This document shows positions 28,390 through 41,441 of a stretch of DNA of 64,000 nt, piece after piece. The DNA lies in NCBI RefSeq assembly GCF_005239225.2, contig NC_133284.1, forward strand, positions 37,152,758 through 37,216,757, written 5' to 3'. Positions within the stretch are counted from its first letter, which is position 1; each line of letters starts with the position of its first letter. A program made the translations under genes and the position numbers. Origin of the DNA: Populus alba. Taxonomy: Eukaryota > Streptophyta > Magnoliopsida > Malpighiales > Salicaceae. The notes under the pieces were generated by a model. That model was given only the letters and a program-made list of their open reading frames with translations. It ran no database searches and was not told where the DNA came from.

Positions 28390-28740
28390 CCCAATCTATA
28401 TTTATAAGTTTAATTGATTTTAATATATCTTTATATTTTAGTTCATTCTCCGTTCTATTACTTTTAGTAAATAATTTTATACAAACTAACATAAATATTC
28501 TCATTTGAGAACTCAAACCCCCTCCTACTATATTAAAAAAATTCACATGATGTTAAAAATTCAATTTTTTTTATGGTTTTTTTTCCTAAAAAAATCAAGG
28601 TTAGATTTGAATTTTTTTATATAAGATTGTTTTTTATGAGTTTACATGAAGATATATATAATAAAATGATAAATTGGAGAATGAACTAAAATATAAAGGA
28701 CACAATAATCTAATTCTCCTTTATTTATCAATGAGATTAA
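28390..28740. mobile_element. MITE-like foldback element
   Basis: A 23-bp perfect inverted repeat lies at 28429-28451 and 28676-28698. Outside it the similarity continues imperfectly for some 30-40 bp on each side. The interior is AT-rich and non-coding. No clear target duplication was found, so the exact ends are uncertain. Confidence 0.6.
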
Positions 28741-29943
28741 AGTAGAGAAATACTAGCACACCATTTCTCAATTATTATTTGCGTCATTATGTGTTTAAAA
28801 TATATAGCAGAATAAATGACTTGGCTCATAAAGTCAAGTAGGTACAAACATCAAATTGCTAATACTTTTAAAAAGTAGATAATACCTTTCTAAGATCCAC
28901 ACAAATTCAGCAGGATGAGATTTGACACACGAAGTCACGAGAGACATTTTAAAGATCAACTTCTAATGTTTTAATATATTTTCGATAGCCATTTAAATAA
29001 ATATCTCAATGAATTTTTTTTTTTAAAATAATTTCAAGCCAATTTGTCATTAAGGTTGCAGATTTTACCCCAAATTTTTTTATATTGTTTCTTGTTTTTT
29101 AGTACTTATTGTATTATTTTATTTATTCAGCAGTTGTTTAAGATTATTTAACAAGGCAAAATATCTTCACTAGCTATTTGCCACGTCAATCAATTAAGCG
29201 TTTAGAAAGTTAATTAATTACCTATAAACTAAAGCAATATGTGAAAATACGGTGTGTCACTCAAATGTTCCATGGACAATATTGTTCAAGGAATAGTGTC
29301 TCATTTTAATCATTAAATTTTATTTTTTTTACAATTTTATCCTTGTATATTATGTTCTCAATGTGTTTTTCTTTATACTCTCATGTATGCAAAGTGTTTG
29401 AAAAGATTCTAACTTTTAATTACATTGAAGTAAATTTTAAGGTTGACATTAAGAAAATTAAAAAAAAAAAAAACAAGAAAAAAATTATCAGAAAAGTAGA
29501 GCACACTTTTAAAAAAAATGAGGTAAACTTTAGATTGTTCTCTAGTATTAATATAAACATATTAGATCAGTTAAATTTAAGATTTTATAATTTAGTTTAA
29601 TTTTTTTAAAAAAATTCATCATCTAAGTTTTAAAAATATAAAAGAGAAAATCACTAAAAATAAAGACAAATAAAAAGAGATCAGTCGGATATTTTTTTGA
29701 ACTCGAAAAAAAACTAATCTTAGTAGTAATAAATTTTCATGCAATAAGGATTTACATGAAGATGGTTATGATTCATGATTTATTTTTTTCCTTTATCATA
29801 AATGAATTATTGAATCATGATTTTTTTTTTATTGAAATTTACTTTAATATTAAGTTTGCATTTAAAAAAACAATAGTTTTCATAAAAAAAAATGTTTTGG
29901 CCAAAAAAAAAACAATACATGAATAAGGGAAAAAGAGTTGATT

Positions 29944-29987
<44 letters not shown>

Positions 29988-32900
29988 CTACTTAATGATT
30001 AAAACTTTTTTTTTGTATATTTATTTTAACTCCCTTTAGGTTATATTTTATTCAAAAAAAATGTTAACTAGAAAAAAACTTTTTTTTTCAAAATTATATA
30101 TAATATATAATATATATATATATATATATATGAAATAAAATTACCTGAATTTTTTTATTTTTGCAATTTAAGTAGTTGTCTTTCATACACATAACTACTT
30201 TAATTGCAAAATAATTAAATAAAAATAGATTCTTTGAGAGTTGAGACTACCCCACAAGCAACATAATGTTCGAAAAATAACTTTTAAACCTAAACCTGGT
30301 TGATCATACCATTTTTTTTATATTTTTATTTTCAGTTCTTTCAAATTACATACGAAGGTTTTCTAATTATAAAACTAGCTAGAAGCTTTAGGAGAATTGG
30401 ATAGGGGCCTCTTTATTTGTTAGAAATTAATTATTGATGCCAAGCTGCTCAAGTTTGAACACATACCATATACCGTGTCCTACCCACCAAAAAATGTGAA
30501 AAGAGAGACAGATTTTTCTTCCACTAAAAGACAAAAATGAGGGTGACATATGCGTCGACATCTTATTAGATATATTCCACATGATTTATTTTAATTTGCT
30601 TTCTTTTTCCTTTTTATTTTTCTATCTTTCTTCCTTCTACTTTTTTTTTAAAAATAAAAATATTCTTATAAATTATAACCGTATAAAGAAAAAAATGAAT
30701 TGAGTTTAGTGTACATATTGGAATGTCAACTTTCAACTGTGACTCCAGAAGGTCAACTGCTCAACTTTGGCTACCTCAGTGAAGATTAGTCCAAAATTGA
30801 ATTTTTTTATTTTAAAATTATCTTGATCTACTAATATTAAAAATAAAATTTTAAAAAAATAAATATATATTATTTTAATATAATTCTAAATAAAATATAT
30901 TTAAAAAATAATTATTATCATTGCGCTCAAACACTTTTTTAAATTTTATAATACAAATCCTCAGCTATTTTTATTTTATTGATTTATAAATGATGGTATA
31001 GGTTCTCTCTCTACCGTCCTACCAATGTGGGATTATCAATCCCAGTTTGGAATATACAATAATTTATGGATAATTATCAGAAAAATTGTTTAATATATTC
31101 TTAAATATATAAGATCAAACTACCGTATGTAGCTAGGAGATGACAAACAATTTAAAGAACCAATGAACATAAAGCTCGAACAAAGAACATATACCAAACC
31201 CTTAACTTGGAGAAAGTTCTGAAGGCTTTAATAGAATATCTGCTTTATCTTCAATTTAATAATTTACAAGGATAAAAATCCATCAGTAATTCAGTTAACC
31301 AACGAATTTGCTTTCTCTCGAGTCCCTGATTCAATGTGAAGCTCTATTAAATGTACCTTCTTTTACAACATATAAATTCTATGATAAAATAAATAGATGT
31401 AAAATTTAAAGTAATATATTTAGTTGAAGAAATATAAATATTAAATAAATTTATTCTTTAAAATATTTTTTTTATATTTTAAAACAAAACTTATAAAAAG
31501 ATATGTCATGTTTTGTTTTAACCGTTGAGTCATGATTTAATTGAGCTTACCCTTCTCTTATATTTTATTTTTTAAAATATTATCATGTTTTGAGAGAGAG
31601 AGAGAAATGAAACACTACACTTAGCATCTCTTTTATACAAAAATAAAAAAATAAAAAAATATATATGTTATTCTCTTGATTTTTTCCATGCTTGTTACTT
31701 GAATGAATCAAATTTAAAATCTCACTTAATTATCCGAGTGCCACCTTGTTCAACAATGAATTTGTTTTGCAGGATCAAGGAAATCATCATATAAGAAAAA
31801 CCAAGTGCACCATCTTTTTCTACAGATTAAATGTAATGATCTTGCAAGCTCATTCACATGGTATAACCTCACTTCTTCGAATCATGACTGTTCTCCAACA
31901 TTCTTGCTTTTGGGAGGTAGATTGTCTAACAAACCATTTAAAGGTTCCATATCCTGTGTATATCTTCTTATGTTAGATACCCAAGTCTACTCTCATGATA
32001 TAATATATTTTTTTGTATTTTTTTTATAGTAATTTCATATGCCACGCGCGCGTGCATACATCTGTGCGTTGTGGGTGTGTGAATTAGTTTTATAGTTTTA
32101 AAGGTTCCCTAATCCCTATTTCAAGAATAGATAATAAGACAACCCATTCCACAGACGAGAAAAACTGCTAATTCACAAGCCAAAAAGAAATAATACTAAT
32201 TCAATGTTACTAATGATTGTCAAACATGCAACTGTTGTTTGGTTAAATTAATAGGTTAGGGCAAAGTTGTTAAAAAAAAATGCCTGGAGATATTTTACTT
32301 TGTTGTTATCTCAATAAAATGATTTCACAAATTTATTTTATGAAAGAGAGATTCTTTTTTTTTTCTTTTTTATTTCACACCTAATTAATCAACATATATA
32401 TATATATATTATATATATATTCTGTTTATATTCTCACATCTTTCTTAGCCTTACTGTATAAGTGAAGATCAATTCTGATGACTAAAACTAATTAATAGGA
32501 CTAATTAATATAAGATAATTACTAGTTGATTTTTTTTATAAAAAAACAATTGATAGTGCATGGAGATATTGGTTCGATCTCTTGTAATTAATTAATAAAT
32601 GAAAAACGATCACATCGTTTTCAGCTTTACAACGACATTTCCCAAATTGTCATTTTTCCCCTTCAAAATCTGGACGATCAACGTGATTAAGACTTTGTCA
32701 TTACTTTATCACACATAGGTGTTTCGCTTGATGCTCCTTTTTTCTTATCATCATATCCTGTCTTTACAACTAGTTGGGTGTTTTTTCAGGTAAAAAATAA
32801 TTTGAAAATCATTTTTTAAAAAGAAGGAAGATATCCCAATGTTAAACATGCATAAAAGAGACATTCAAAATAGAAAAATACACAACTAAAAATTTATATT

Positions 32901-33169
32901 AGAAAACGAAAAGTAGAATAGCAGAAACTCATTCACTAGAGCGCGATAAATAGTCATAGTTTTAAAACCGTCCTGATCTTGTGGTCAATTCAGAGCTAAA
33001 ACTGGCTGAGTTGATAATAATAAGATAAAATAAATCTGGGTGCGCGCTAGTCGACCAGACGTTTGACTTGACAACTTGATTGCCAATTTTGATAAATCCA
33101 GTCAAACACCTGTATATTTAAAACCAACAAATTCATATAAAATGTTATAGAAAAAGAAAAAAGTAGAAG
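28741..33169. other. AT-rich intergenic with microsatellites; no gene seen
   Basis: Contains (AT)n tracts at about 29947-29986, 30103-30131 and 32395-32420, and poly-A/T runs. Overlapping short frames at 31746-32029 begin just after a TTTTGCAG acceptor-like site but show no recognisable domain. The frame 29343-29600 is low complexity. Confidence 0.5.
30157..30213. repeat. Imperfect hairpin
   Basis: Arms around 30157-30179 and 30191-30213 are complementary (TTGCAATTTAAGTAGTTGT against ATAACTACTTTAATTGCAA) with two mismatches and an 11-base loop. Flanking A/T-rich sequence also pairs loosely. Confidence 0.7.
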
Positions 33170-33669
33170 NNNNNNNNNNNNNNNNNNNNNNNNNNNNNNN
33201 NNNNNNNNNNNNNNNNNNNNNNNNNNNNNNNNNNNNNNNNNNNNNNNNNNNNNNNNNNNNNNNNNNNNNNNNNNNNNNNNNNNNNNNNNNNNNNNNNNNN
33301 NNNNNNNNNNNNNNNNNNNNNNNNNNNNNNNNNNNNNNNNNNNNNNNNNNNNNNNNNNNNNNNNNNNNNNNNNNNNNNNNNNNNNNNNNNNNNNNNNNNN
33401 NNNNNNNNNNNNNNNNNNNNNNNNNNNNNNNNNNNNNNNNNNNNNNNNNNNNNNNNNNNNNNNNNNNNNNNNNNNNNNNNNNNNNNNNNNNNNNNNNNNN
33501 NNNNNNNNNNNNNNNNNNNNNNNNNNNNNNNNNNNNNNNNNNNNNNNNNNNNNNNNNNNNNNNNNNNNNNNNNNNNNNNNNNNNNNNNNNNNNNNNNNNN
33601 NNNNNNNNNNNNNNNNNNNNNNNNNNNNNNNNNNNNNNNNNNNNNNNNNNNNNNNNNNNNNNNNNNNNN
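33170..33669. other. Assembly gap, 500 N, at left edge of the large repeat
   Basis: Exactly 500 N. Copy 1 of the large duplicated segment starts at the first base after it, so the true left boundary of that copy is hidden. Confidence 0.98.
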
Positions 33670-34503
33670 TTAAATTGGAACTTTACGGAGAACCTTTTTG
33701 TCACTCTTCTATGATTTGATTCCGGTGGTTCCCATCATGCAAGCTAACTTAAATCTTATAATGGAACAAGTTCGACTAAAATCTCAAACCAAAAGAGATC
33801 TTGATTCATATATATATATAGAGAGAGCGCATTACCTTCTAAGCAAAATGGCAATATGACTTAATTTAGTATATAGCAAATATGGTTCAAGCTACAAAAC
33901 GTTCTGCCATGGTTCTCTGTATATAGCCCATGTCAATTTATAACAAGTGATTAAATTCTGTTATGTTCTTCAATAAGATTAAAAAAAGTACAAACTTCTT
34001 CCGTGAAAAATAAGCAGGAACTTTAAAAGGGAGCTTATCAGTTGTCTTTCCTTTGTTCAAAACGGCAAATATTATTCCATTAGAATAGTCAAGTCTCTTG
34101 TTTTGGGAGAAAACTCCAAGTGATTTTATCCTTTACTTCGAATGTAATGTATTTGAAGTTTTCTCTCTCTGCATGTACAGCTCAAAAGTACTGTAAATGG
34201 ACATTTCCTTGATCAGAAAGCAATTATAATGTCTTTAATATACTGATCTTATTATTCCATGAAGGGGTTACAAAACACTGTGGAGATTACATGAAAACCT
34301 GCTCTCACAATCTGCTCCCCCAAAATTTATCTAGCGTGCATGTCCACCATGTATACTTTTGCATCTCATCATAACATTCAACAAGATCAAAGGATTTAAA
34401 ACTTATTTAACGATAGTAAATATTGTCTGAACAATAGTGAGAATCAAAAGAGTAGCAGCCGCAAATAAAAAAATAATTGCCCATGGGGTGCCAAAGTAAT
34501 TGC
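33670..34503. other. DUF247 copy 1 downstream flank
   Basis: 3' flank of the DUF247 gene. It also holds 34401-34502, the DNA that in copy 2 encodes the C-terminal membrane helix but here lies beyond the premature stop. No other gene is seen. Confidence 0.6.
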
Positions 34504-35712
34504 TCACCACAGAGCACGCCATCTTGGAAACCTGCGCCGGTAATACCTGTTCACCTCCTGGCACAATTTTAGATAATAGTATTTTTTCAAGTAAGCATCC
34601 TGATAAAGCTTGTTGAAGAATTGCGTTGCCTCATCTGGATTCAACCAATTACCAATGATTCCACTACTGGTGAATGTATCCATGTCTTTGGTAGTGTTAA
34701 TGAGGTTGTCTAGGAGGACGGCATATGAAGTGATTCTGTCAGTGCATTTAGGAGAACACTGCTCGTAGCTGATGAGGTTTCGAATGATGACTTCAGTTGT
34801 CTCCTGAAGTAGCAATGGAGGGATTTCCAGGAAACCATTTTTGAATTTTATATCCAAGATGCTTCTTGACTTACCCACCTTCAATTTAATTCCGGCGCCT
34901 ACAAGATTTGTGACGGAAGGAATAGGTTCCCATCCCATTTCACCATCTTCCTCTTTTCCAGATGACAAAACTAACCAATTTCTTAAGAGGTCAAGCAAAT
35001 GTTTTTTTTCTTGGTAAGAGGGAAGTATGGGGGGTGGATTGGATGAAAAAATGATCTGAAAGAATTGAAGGGCAAGTTGTGCGAGGGTTGTCGTGTTTCC
35101 TGGTTCCGCGGTCACGTTGAACAAGTGTTCAAGGACCAACCAAGGTATTTGGTTTTCTACCAATATCAAGTCATGATATAGGTACTGCAACATACAAGAC
35201 ATATTGAAGATAGGATCATCATCTTCTCTAAGATGATTATATTGATCCTTTCTAAATAGCTCAATAAGAAAGCAACCATCTATTACCAACATTCTGACAA
35301 AATCCTCTACACCGACATCAATTGGTCCGGCATAACACGAACGTGCCTCTTTCTCGATCCCCCTGGTGGATTTGATCAACCCCTTCAGTGTTATGCTCGC
35401 AGATCTTCGGGAGAGAAGGCCTTTGAGATACTTCAGTTTAACTTTCTCTGTAGATTTCATCAGTGGATGGTGACGGTGCCAGGGGCCAATTGAAAATGCG
35501 TTGGGGGTATAAGCTTTTTCGCTATGCCTTCGGAGAATGTGGGGCACTCTAAAGATGCATACGTTATCAGGCATTATCAAATTCTGGGACATCATGCTTT
35601 CAACGCAAGAGATCAATGAATCAATATCAACTGTGACCTCATCATCTACTCCATGAGAAGGATCGCATATATCAGCACTCCTTGGACCACCATCCCTTTC
35701 GGATCTTGCCAT
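34504..35712 (-). CDS. DUF247 (UPF0481) protein, copy 1, C-terminus lost by frameshift
   Basis: Plant-specific DUF247 family; its biochemical role is unknown, although grass DUF247 genes are known from self-incompatibility loci. Start chosen at MARSERDGG (35712), which is shared with copy 2; a Met 15 codons upstream exists only because of a poly-A length difference. The N-terminal part shows the family signature: CIFRVPHILRRHSEKAY, then FSIGPWHRHHPLM and KLKYLKGLLSR; further on are VRMLVIDGCFLIELF, DLILVENQIPWLVLEHLF and NLISYEQC. There are 402 residues, ending RALW-stop. Near 34508 one base is missing relative to copy 2 (CACCACAGAG against CACCAACAGAG), which removes the last 35 residues including the membrane helix. 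Either a null allele/paralogue or a sequence error. Confidence 0.85.
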   Translation of the reverse strand: MARSERDGGPRSADICDPSHGVDDEVTVDIDSLISCVESMMSQNLIMPDNVCIFRVPHILRRHSEKAYTPNAFSIGPWHRHHPLMKSTEKVKLKYLKGLLSRRSASITLKGLIKSTRGIEKEARSCYAGPIDVGVEDFVRMLVIDGCFLIELFRKDQYNHLREDDDPIFNMSCMLQYLYHDLILVENQIPWLVLEHLFNVTAEPGNTTTLAQLALQFFQIIFSSNPPPILPSYQEKKHLLDLLRNWLVLSSGKEEDGEMGWEPIPSVTNLVGAGIKLKVGKSRSILDIKFKNGFLEIPPLLLQETTEVIIRNLISYEQCSPKCTDRITSYAVLLDNLINTTKDMDTFTSSGIIGNWLNPDEATQFFNKLYQDAYLKKYYYLKLCQEVNRYYRRRFPRWRALW

Positions 35713-37590
35713 CGTTTCTATGTGAAGAAGAAAAGGATAACGAGGACAAAAAAACAAAAATAGAAACTACTTGAAGAGAAAGAAAAGGAATTCTAAGCCA
35801 AGTGTGAAAAGTAAACCCATTCAACGAATTCTATATCTCTTTTAGAAAGGTTTGTGATTTTTCAATCCTTCTGAAAAGAATAGTACTTTCCTAGCAATTT
35901 TCCCAAATGAGCAACCAGAAGGACCAATGAAGCTAACGAGCTGTGGTGTAAGGTACTGTAGGAGAACATATATATTAGCATTAAGCTTCTCTCATACCTG
36001 ACAGAATGCAACTTTCCTGTAGATCTTCTCACTCCTCAATGATTTTATTTCATTACCTATGTTGAGTTGTTGACTGCTGCCTGCAACAATTTGCAAGAAA
36101 ATTTTTACAAAGTATCATCGAAGTTTGCTGCTGAAATTCCGAACCATTTCAGAGTGCATTCCTACAAAGTCTACGTACAATGATATTCAACTGTGCAAAG
36201 ATAAAAATGGTGAAGCATTACCTTTCTAGATTAGCCAAAGCCTTGATTCGTTCTTGATGCTCTAAAAGTGAGTTCTTCAGGGTGAGGGGCATGCACCTTT
36301 AAATGAAACTTTGCATCTACAAAAACATGGTTCTGATAAAATGCTCTGGAAGCTCTGTTTATTTAAGGTATCAGTCCTATTCTTTTCTTTGCTAGTAACT
36401 TATCCCTTGCTTTGGAGACAACTTCCTAGGAATCTATCTTTAGAACTTCTCAAGTGTGATATAAACAGCGTCGGTGAAAAAAGCAACAAAGTAATTAGTG
36501 CCTTTTAATTTTGTGAAATTGCATCACACGGGAGTAAATCTATATTTTATATTTTATTACTGAATGCAGCTATTATCCAAAGAAACAACAGTAAGCACAT
36601 GTAACATAGAACTCTCTTCATCATATAAAAAAACCACAATTCTATATTTTATTACTGAATGCAGCTAGTTTCTTTCAAAGAAGTTTACAACTCATTAAAT
36701 AAATTTAAAAATCAATCTAAACCCGGGATTAAATCTGAAAATAAAGAGAAAAAAGGTAACAAAACTAACCTAAACAGCATATTCTAGACTTGATTTATAG
36801 GTCTTCCAAACCTCGACAAGTTATAAAAAACTGAATTTTCTGTAGAATTTCTCAGAAATTAGAGGCCTTCTAATCAAGCCGATCACACTACACAATTCAA
36901 GCGTCTTCTCGTGCTTAACCATATCCCATCATTTCATAAATATTCCTGTAAGACTATCCAGGTAACCCAGTTAAGTTCAAGGGCACTCTAATAGTTTATT
37001 CTAGTACAGTGCATCATCCTGCTAAGTTCATTTGACCGCTTTAAGGCATCATATATCCTGTGGTTTCTTCTATTCCTGGAATTCAAATTCAGATGATATA
37101 TATCCAAGGTTTCCATTTTAAGCTTCTCTCTTTGTTCAATTTCTTTGGAATATTAGGCTTCCGTTTAACTCTAGTTAATTAGTTCTCTTTTGCAATGGTG
37201 ATAAAGTTTTAAGTTCAGCCACGTTCAAGTCCTATTGTAACAAAAGCTAAATGGTATGGAAAAATAAAACATTTTACAAAGAATTATAACAGTAGTTTCA
37301 CTTGGAAATCACTGTAAATCAAGAGACATTTAACTGTGGATTGTAATAGTAGTTTCATTTTCAATTTCTCATCTTTTCGTGAGTGGATAAACATTTCTTG
37401 GCTTTCTTTTACAAGAGCATCCAGGTTTTTCCAATCATTATTATAAAAAAACTAAATGGTTGGATTGTCGCTGGTGATCAATTGTTTGTATTTTTTTCCA
37501 TTATTTTCTCTCTCTTGAGAATTAAAGTGCACAATTATCCTTTGTTTATTTGTTGTTTGCTTAAGTATGGTAAGGGTTACCAGACCTAAG
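35713..37590. other. DUF247 copy 1 upstream flank
   Basis: Probable promoter/5' UTR side of the minus-strand DUF247 gene. Short plus-strand frames at 36311-36508 and 37383-37589 have hydrophobic stretches but no known family. The first changes frame between the copies, because one A is added near 36480, which argues against coding. Confidence 0.5.
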
Positions 37591-37594
37591 CACC

Positions 37595-37945
37595 TTGATT
37601 CTGGCAAAAACACAAGACCCAATTTATTTGGGTCTGGGTATCATGTCAAACCCAAGGTCTTTAGGCCTAGCAACAATGCCAGGTCAAAAAGCATTGGGTC
37701 TACCAACCATGTTTAGTGCTAGACCCGGGTGCAGGTCTGGCATGGTTGCCAAAACCAAGTGTGGGTCTGCCAATTTTTCCAGACCTAGGGGCACGTCTGC
37801 CAAGGTTGTCAGATCCAAGTGTGAGTCTGGCTTGGCCCCAGACTCATATCTCTTAGGTCTGGCATGGCCACCAGGGCCAATTGGCTATGAGGTATTGCAT
37901 TGTCGTCAAACCCAAGTCGTTTGGGTTTGACATTGCAGTGAGACT
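37595..37945. repeat. ~30-bp GGTCTGGC minisatellite (copy 1)
   Basis: Units built on GGTCTGGCATGGTTGCC and AGACC(C/T)A. Anchors at 37734, 37764, 37794, 37824 and 37856 give a 30-32 bp period; units further left are irregular (25-41 bp). GGTCT and AGACC pair within or between units, as in the 28-bp family at 20490. The 111-codon frame across it is a repeat by-product. Copy 2 counterpart: 49960-50310. Confidence 0.75.
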
Positions 37946-38017
37946 TAAGGGGCTAAAAATGTTCTATATACTCTTAATATTTTTTTATATATTTAATAAA
38001 TAATAATATTGACCCGT

Positions 38018-39877
38018 TGATGTCCATGATTTATATTCTAGAGGGATGCTTAATGATTAGTACTTAAAAGTGCAAGTTTATCAAGGTTTTATATCATTAT
38101 TTTGCACTTGAAGTATCAATAACTCCTTAACTAAAGCATGTGTTATAATAATAAGTCTGATACTATAAAATGTCTTAATATATGGTAAATGTTCATCTTA
38201 AATGTAGGCCTATCACATAAATCAAAATATTGATTGATGAATTCAACTACTGAAATTTTGAAGATAAAGAAGGGTGAAGCTTAGAAAAGAGATGTTGGTG
38301 CAGTCCAAACTGGAACACTATTCGGTAATTGGGTCATATCTCGAGTTCTAGATATCCAAATGATCTCAAATTTTTACACAGATTTGGTAAGACATAGGTC
38401 TACAACTTTGATGTGGAGGCCAGGATCTAACAAGGCCGTTTTCAAGTCCAAATTATAGCAACAACGGAGAAGTCTGAATCTGTCCTGCAGCCCAGACACT
38501 ATTCAGTGTTTAGCTCATATCTTGAGTTCTAGAAGTCCAAATGACCTCAACTTTTTTTTCCTGGAAAGCTAAGAGAATTTCATAAAACTTTCATGATTTC
38601 ATATGGTTCCAGTTCTGATGTTAGCAATGACGTTTTATTCAGACAAGAAGATAAGGATTTTCACCAAGTCAAGATGTGGCCACCCACTCAACAATTATTC
38701 ATCAAATCAATAGTTCCAAATTTTGGCCTATAAAAGGAGGCATTTGCCATGGATTTAGGCATCTTGGTGTTCAGATCAAGATCATGCTCTTGCTCCCTTT
38801 CTTTGTATTTTGTAATGTTTAAGTTTTATTTGATGTTATATTAATCTCTTGTTTATGCTCTTCATTTCCTTTTTTTTTATTTGTATAATTATGTTATTAT
38901 CTTGTTCATTTATATTTCTTTCTTTCTTTATGTTTAGCTAAATCTATTATGTTAAGGTGAAAAGGGTACACTAATGGTGTAAGAATAAGTATAGTATAAG
39001 CTCAACATGAACTTTAATGCTTGATATTAACATGTTTTATATTTATTATCTTGATCACTCTTAATACCTTGCTTGTTAAATGGTTAATCTAGATTTGTGT
39101 TGAACAACCCTTGGTACAACAAATGCTTGGCACTTTCATAGCCCAACCATATGGTATAACCTATACCTGTGCTATGAAAGGAACTTGATTTGTTATTAAC
39201 ATAAGTTATCACCATGAATACCTAATAATATTTACAAGTATTGGTTTTACTCGAATAAGATAATTAATGTAATCATGTTAACAATTATAATCTGATTGGA
39301 ACCTCCTTTGTGTGTGGTTTCCAATTGAGTAATAAGAGTTTATATTATACTTATTTGAAGTACCATTAGTGGAACCTCTAACCTCTAACCTTGACATTTG
39401 TTTTTATCATTGTTTAATCCTTACATTAATCTTCCATCTCAAAGTTCTCATTAACTTCTTCCTCTTTTTTTATTACTACTACTACTACTACCATTATTAT
39501 TATTTACATTCTTGTTATATTTATGTACATTAAGTATGCTCTGTGTTTGATCAAGGATCCTGACATTGTTGGTCTTGCCTTGTTCATTCGCATCAGAAAT
39601 CTGTTTATATTATATAATATATCTCTTTGATCTTTTTATAAAATCAGTATATAGGCTGAAAACCTGTGACTCGATCTTTTAGATCATTCTCAAGTATAAT
39701 AACATCACATACTGAGTATTACTATTACTATTACTATTATTGTTGTTATTGTTGTTGTATTATTATTTATAATTTATACAATTAGCCTCTATGTAGTTCG
39801 ACCCTAGTCTTGCTAGGTTATTTATTACTTCGAGACTCCTGCACTTGGGAGAAGACATCAAACTTTTGGTCGTGTCA
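38018..39877 (+). mobile_element. Probable solo LTR (copy 1)
   Basis: About 1860 bp starting TGATGTCC and ending GGTCGTGTCA, with a TATAAAAGG box at 38729. The end segment (TTCGACCCTAG, CTTCGAGACTCCTGCACTTG, ACATCAAACTTTTGG) looks like the 3' end of plant LTR-retrotransposon LTRs. No matching target-site duplication was found, so the boundaries are tentative. No gag or pol is attached. Confidence 0.55.
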
Positions 39878-40830
39878 CTTAATGAATATGGTGTTTCTAT
39901 TCAATCATACTAGAAAAAATTGATTTAGGTCCATAAATTTTCTTTTTGAGTGATTTTTCAGTCCTTAAAGTAATTAGAAGGTGTTTGAAATTTAAAATGG
40001 GTTTATTAAGGTTTTCATAATGTTTTTAAGTAAAAACAAGTTGAAAAATAGATTTGTTAGATCCAAAAGCTCAAACATCAACTTTCTAGGGATTGAAGAT
40101 TAATAGAAAATTGTATAGTTAAGTAGTTTATTATGACAAACAACATATTTTTTATTTTTTTTAATAATAGAGTAAATGATGCGTTGTTTGTTCTATTAAT
40201 AAAAAATTCAGTCAAGCAAGCAAGTCTAACCTTCTATGCCTAAGCGTACCAGAGCTTTATCATTCCTAGGCTGGGGTGCAGGTCTGATTACTAGGCCAAA
40301 AGCATTTGGCCTCTCTTTTTTGAACTTTTGATTTTTTTTATTTTGTTTTAATTAATAGCTCCCCTCTCTCTTTCTCTCTGTTTATTTTTTTTTACTTTTT
40401 TTTAATTTTAATTAATTCCTTGTCTTTTATATTTTTTATCTTGTTTTGTTTATTTTTTAATAACTAAATTTTTAATTGTTTTAATGTTTCAAATAAATTA
40501 TAGTGGTTTTTTTTATTTTTTATCTTATATAAATAAATTGTATTTGTTTAATGACATTACAAGAGAAAACATTGGTTGTTCTTGACAACCAAAATTAACC
40601 TTTAAGATAAAATTAAAAAAACATATATAAAAAAAGCAATTGAGGTTAAATATTTGCATGTGCATGCATATTTTGTTTTTACTAGAAAGATTATCCTTTT
40701 GTTTTAGTTTTTAACTTATTTATCACTCATGCTTTTATTGCGGATTGGATGTAAAATTTTGGAACAAAAAAAAATCTCATATTGTCAAAAACATTTTGGT
40801 ATTATTATTATATTTAGTATAACAATTCAT
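39878..40830. other. AT-rich spacer (copy 1)
   Basis: AT-rich non-coding DNA with several T-runs that differ in length between the two large copies. No gene is seen. Counterpart in copy 2: 52242-53190. Confidence 0.55.
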
Positions 40831-41394
40831 ACTTGGAAACTGTAACTCGACTCTTTGATTATTATTTAGTTAATTTACTAAACCGGTAACCCGAGTTACA
40901 GACTTTACTGACTCAAATTTATTTTATTTTATTTTATTAGATGATAGCAAATACAGAAATTAATTTACTATTATCCTAACACTCAAGAATAAAATTCAAT
41001 AAAAAATATCATATTAAATGATGGAATTGAAAAAAAAAAAAACAAAAGATACAAATAAAAGAGCCAAAAAATCTCGACCCAACTCTTTTATTAATATTTA
41101 ATCAACCTGTCAAACTCATGATTTGAGTTATGGACTCTAGTTAATCAATTTTGTTTTTATTTTATTATATGATAAGAAATAGGAAAATTGATTTACCATT
41201 AATTCAATAATAAAGGATAAAATTTAGTGAAAATCACACACAAAATGATGGAATTGAAAAAAAAAAACCAAAAGATATAAAAAAAATGGTAAAAAATCCA
41301 ACCCCGACTCTTTGATTAATATTTAGTCAAACTCGCAACCTGAGTTATAAACTCTACTAGTCTTATTTATTTTTTTAAAACTTAATACATGATA

Positions 41395-41441
<47 letters not shown>

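Noticed and set aside
32570..32582. GGTTCGATCTC resembling a tRNA T-loop
   Set aside because: No acceptor stem, D-arm or anticodon arm can be found around it.
36311..36508. 65-codon frame upstream of DUF247 copy 1
   Set aside because: The reading frame is not kept in copy 2 (48678-48860) because of a one-base difference; no family recognised.
37595..37930. 111-codon frame (and 49960-50295)
   Set aside because: Translation of the minisatellite; one repeat unit per about 10 codons and no domain.
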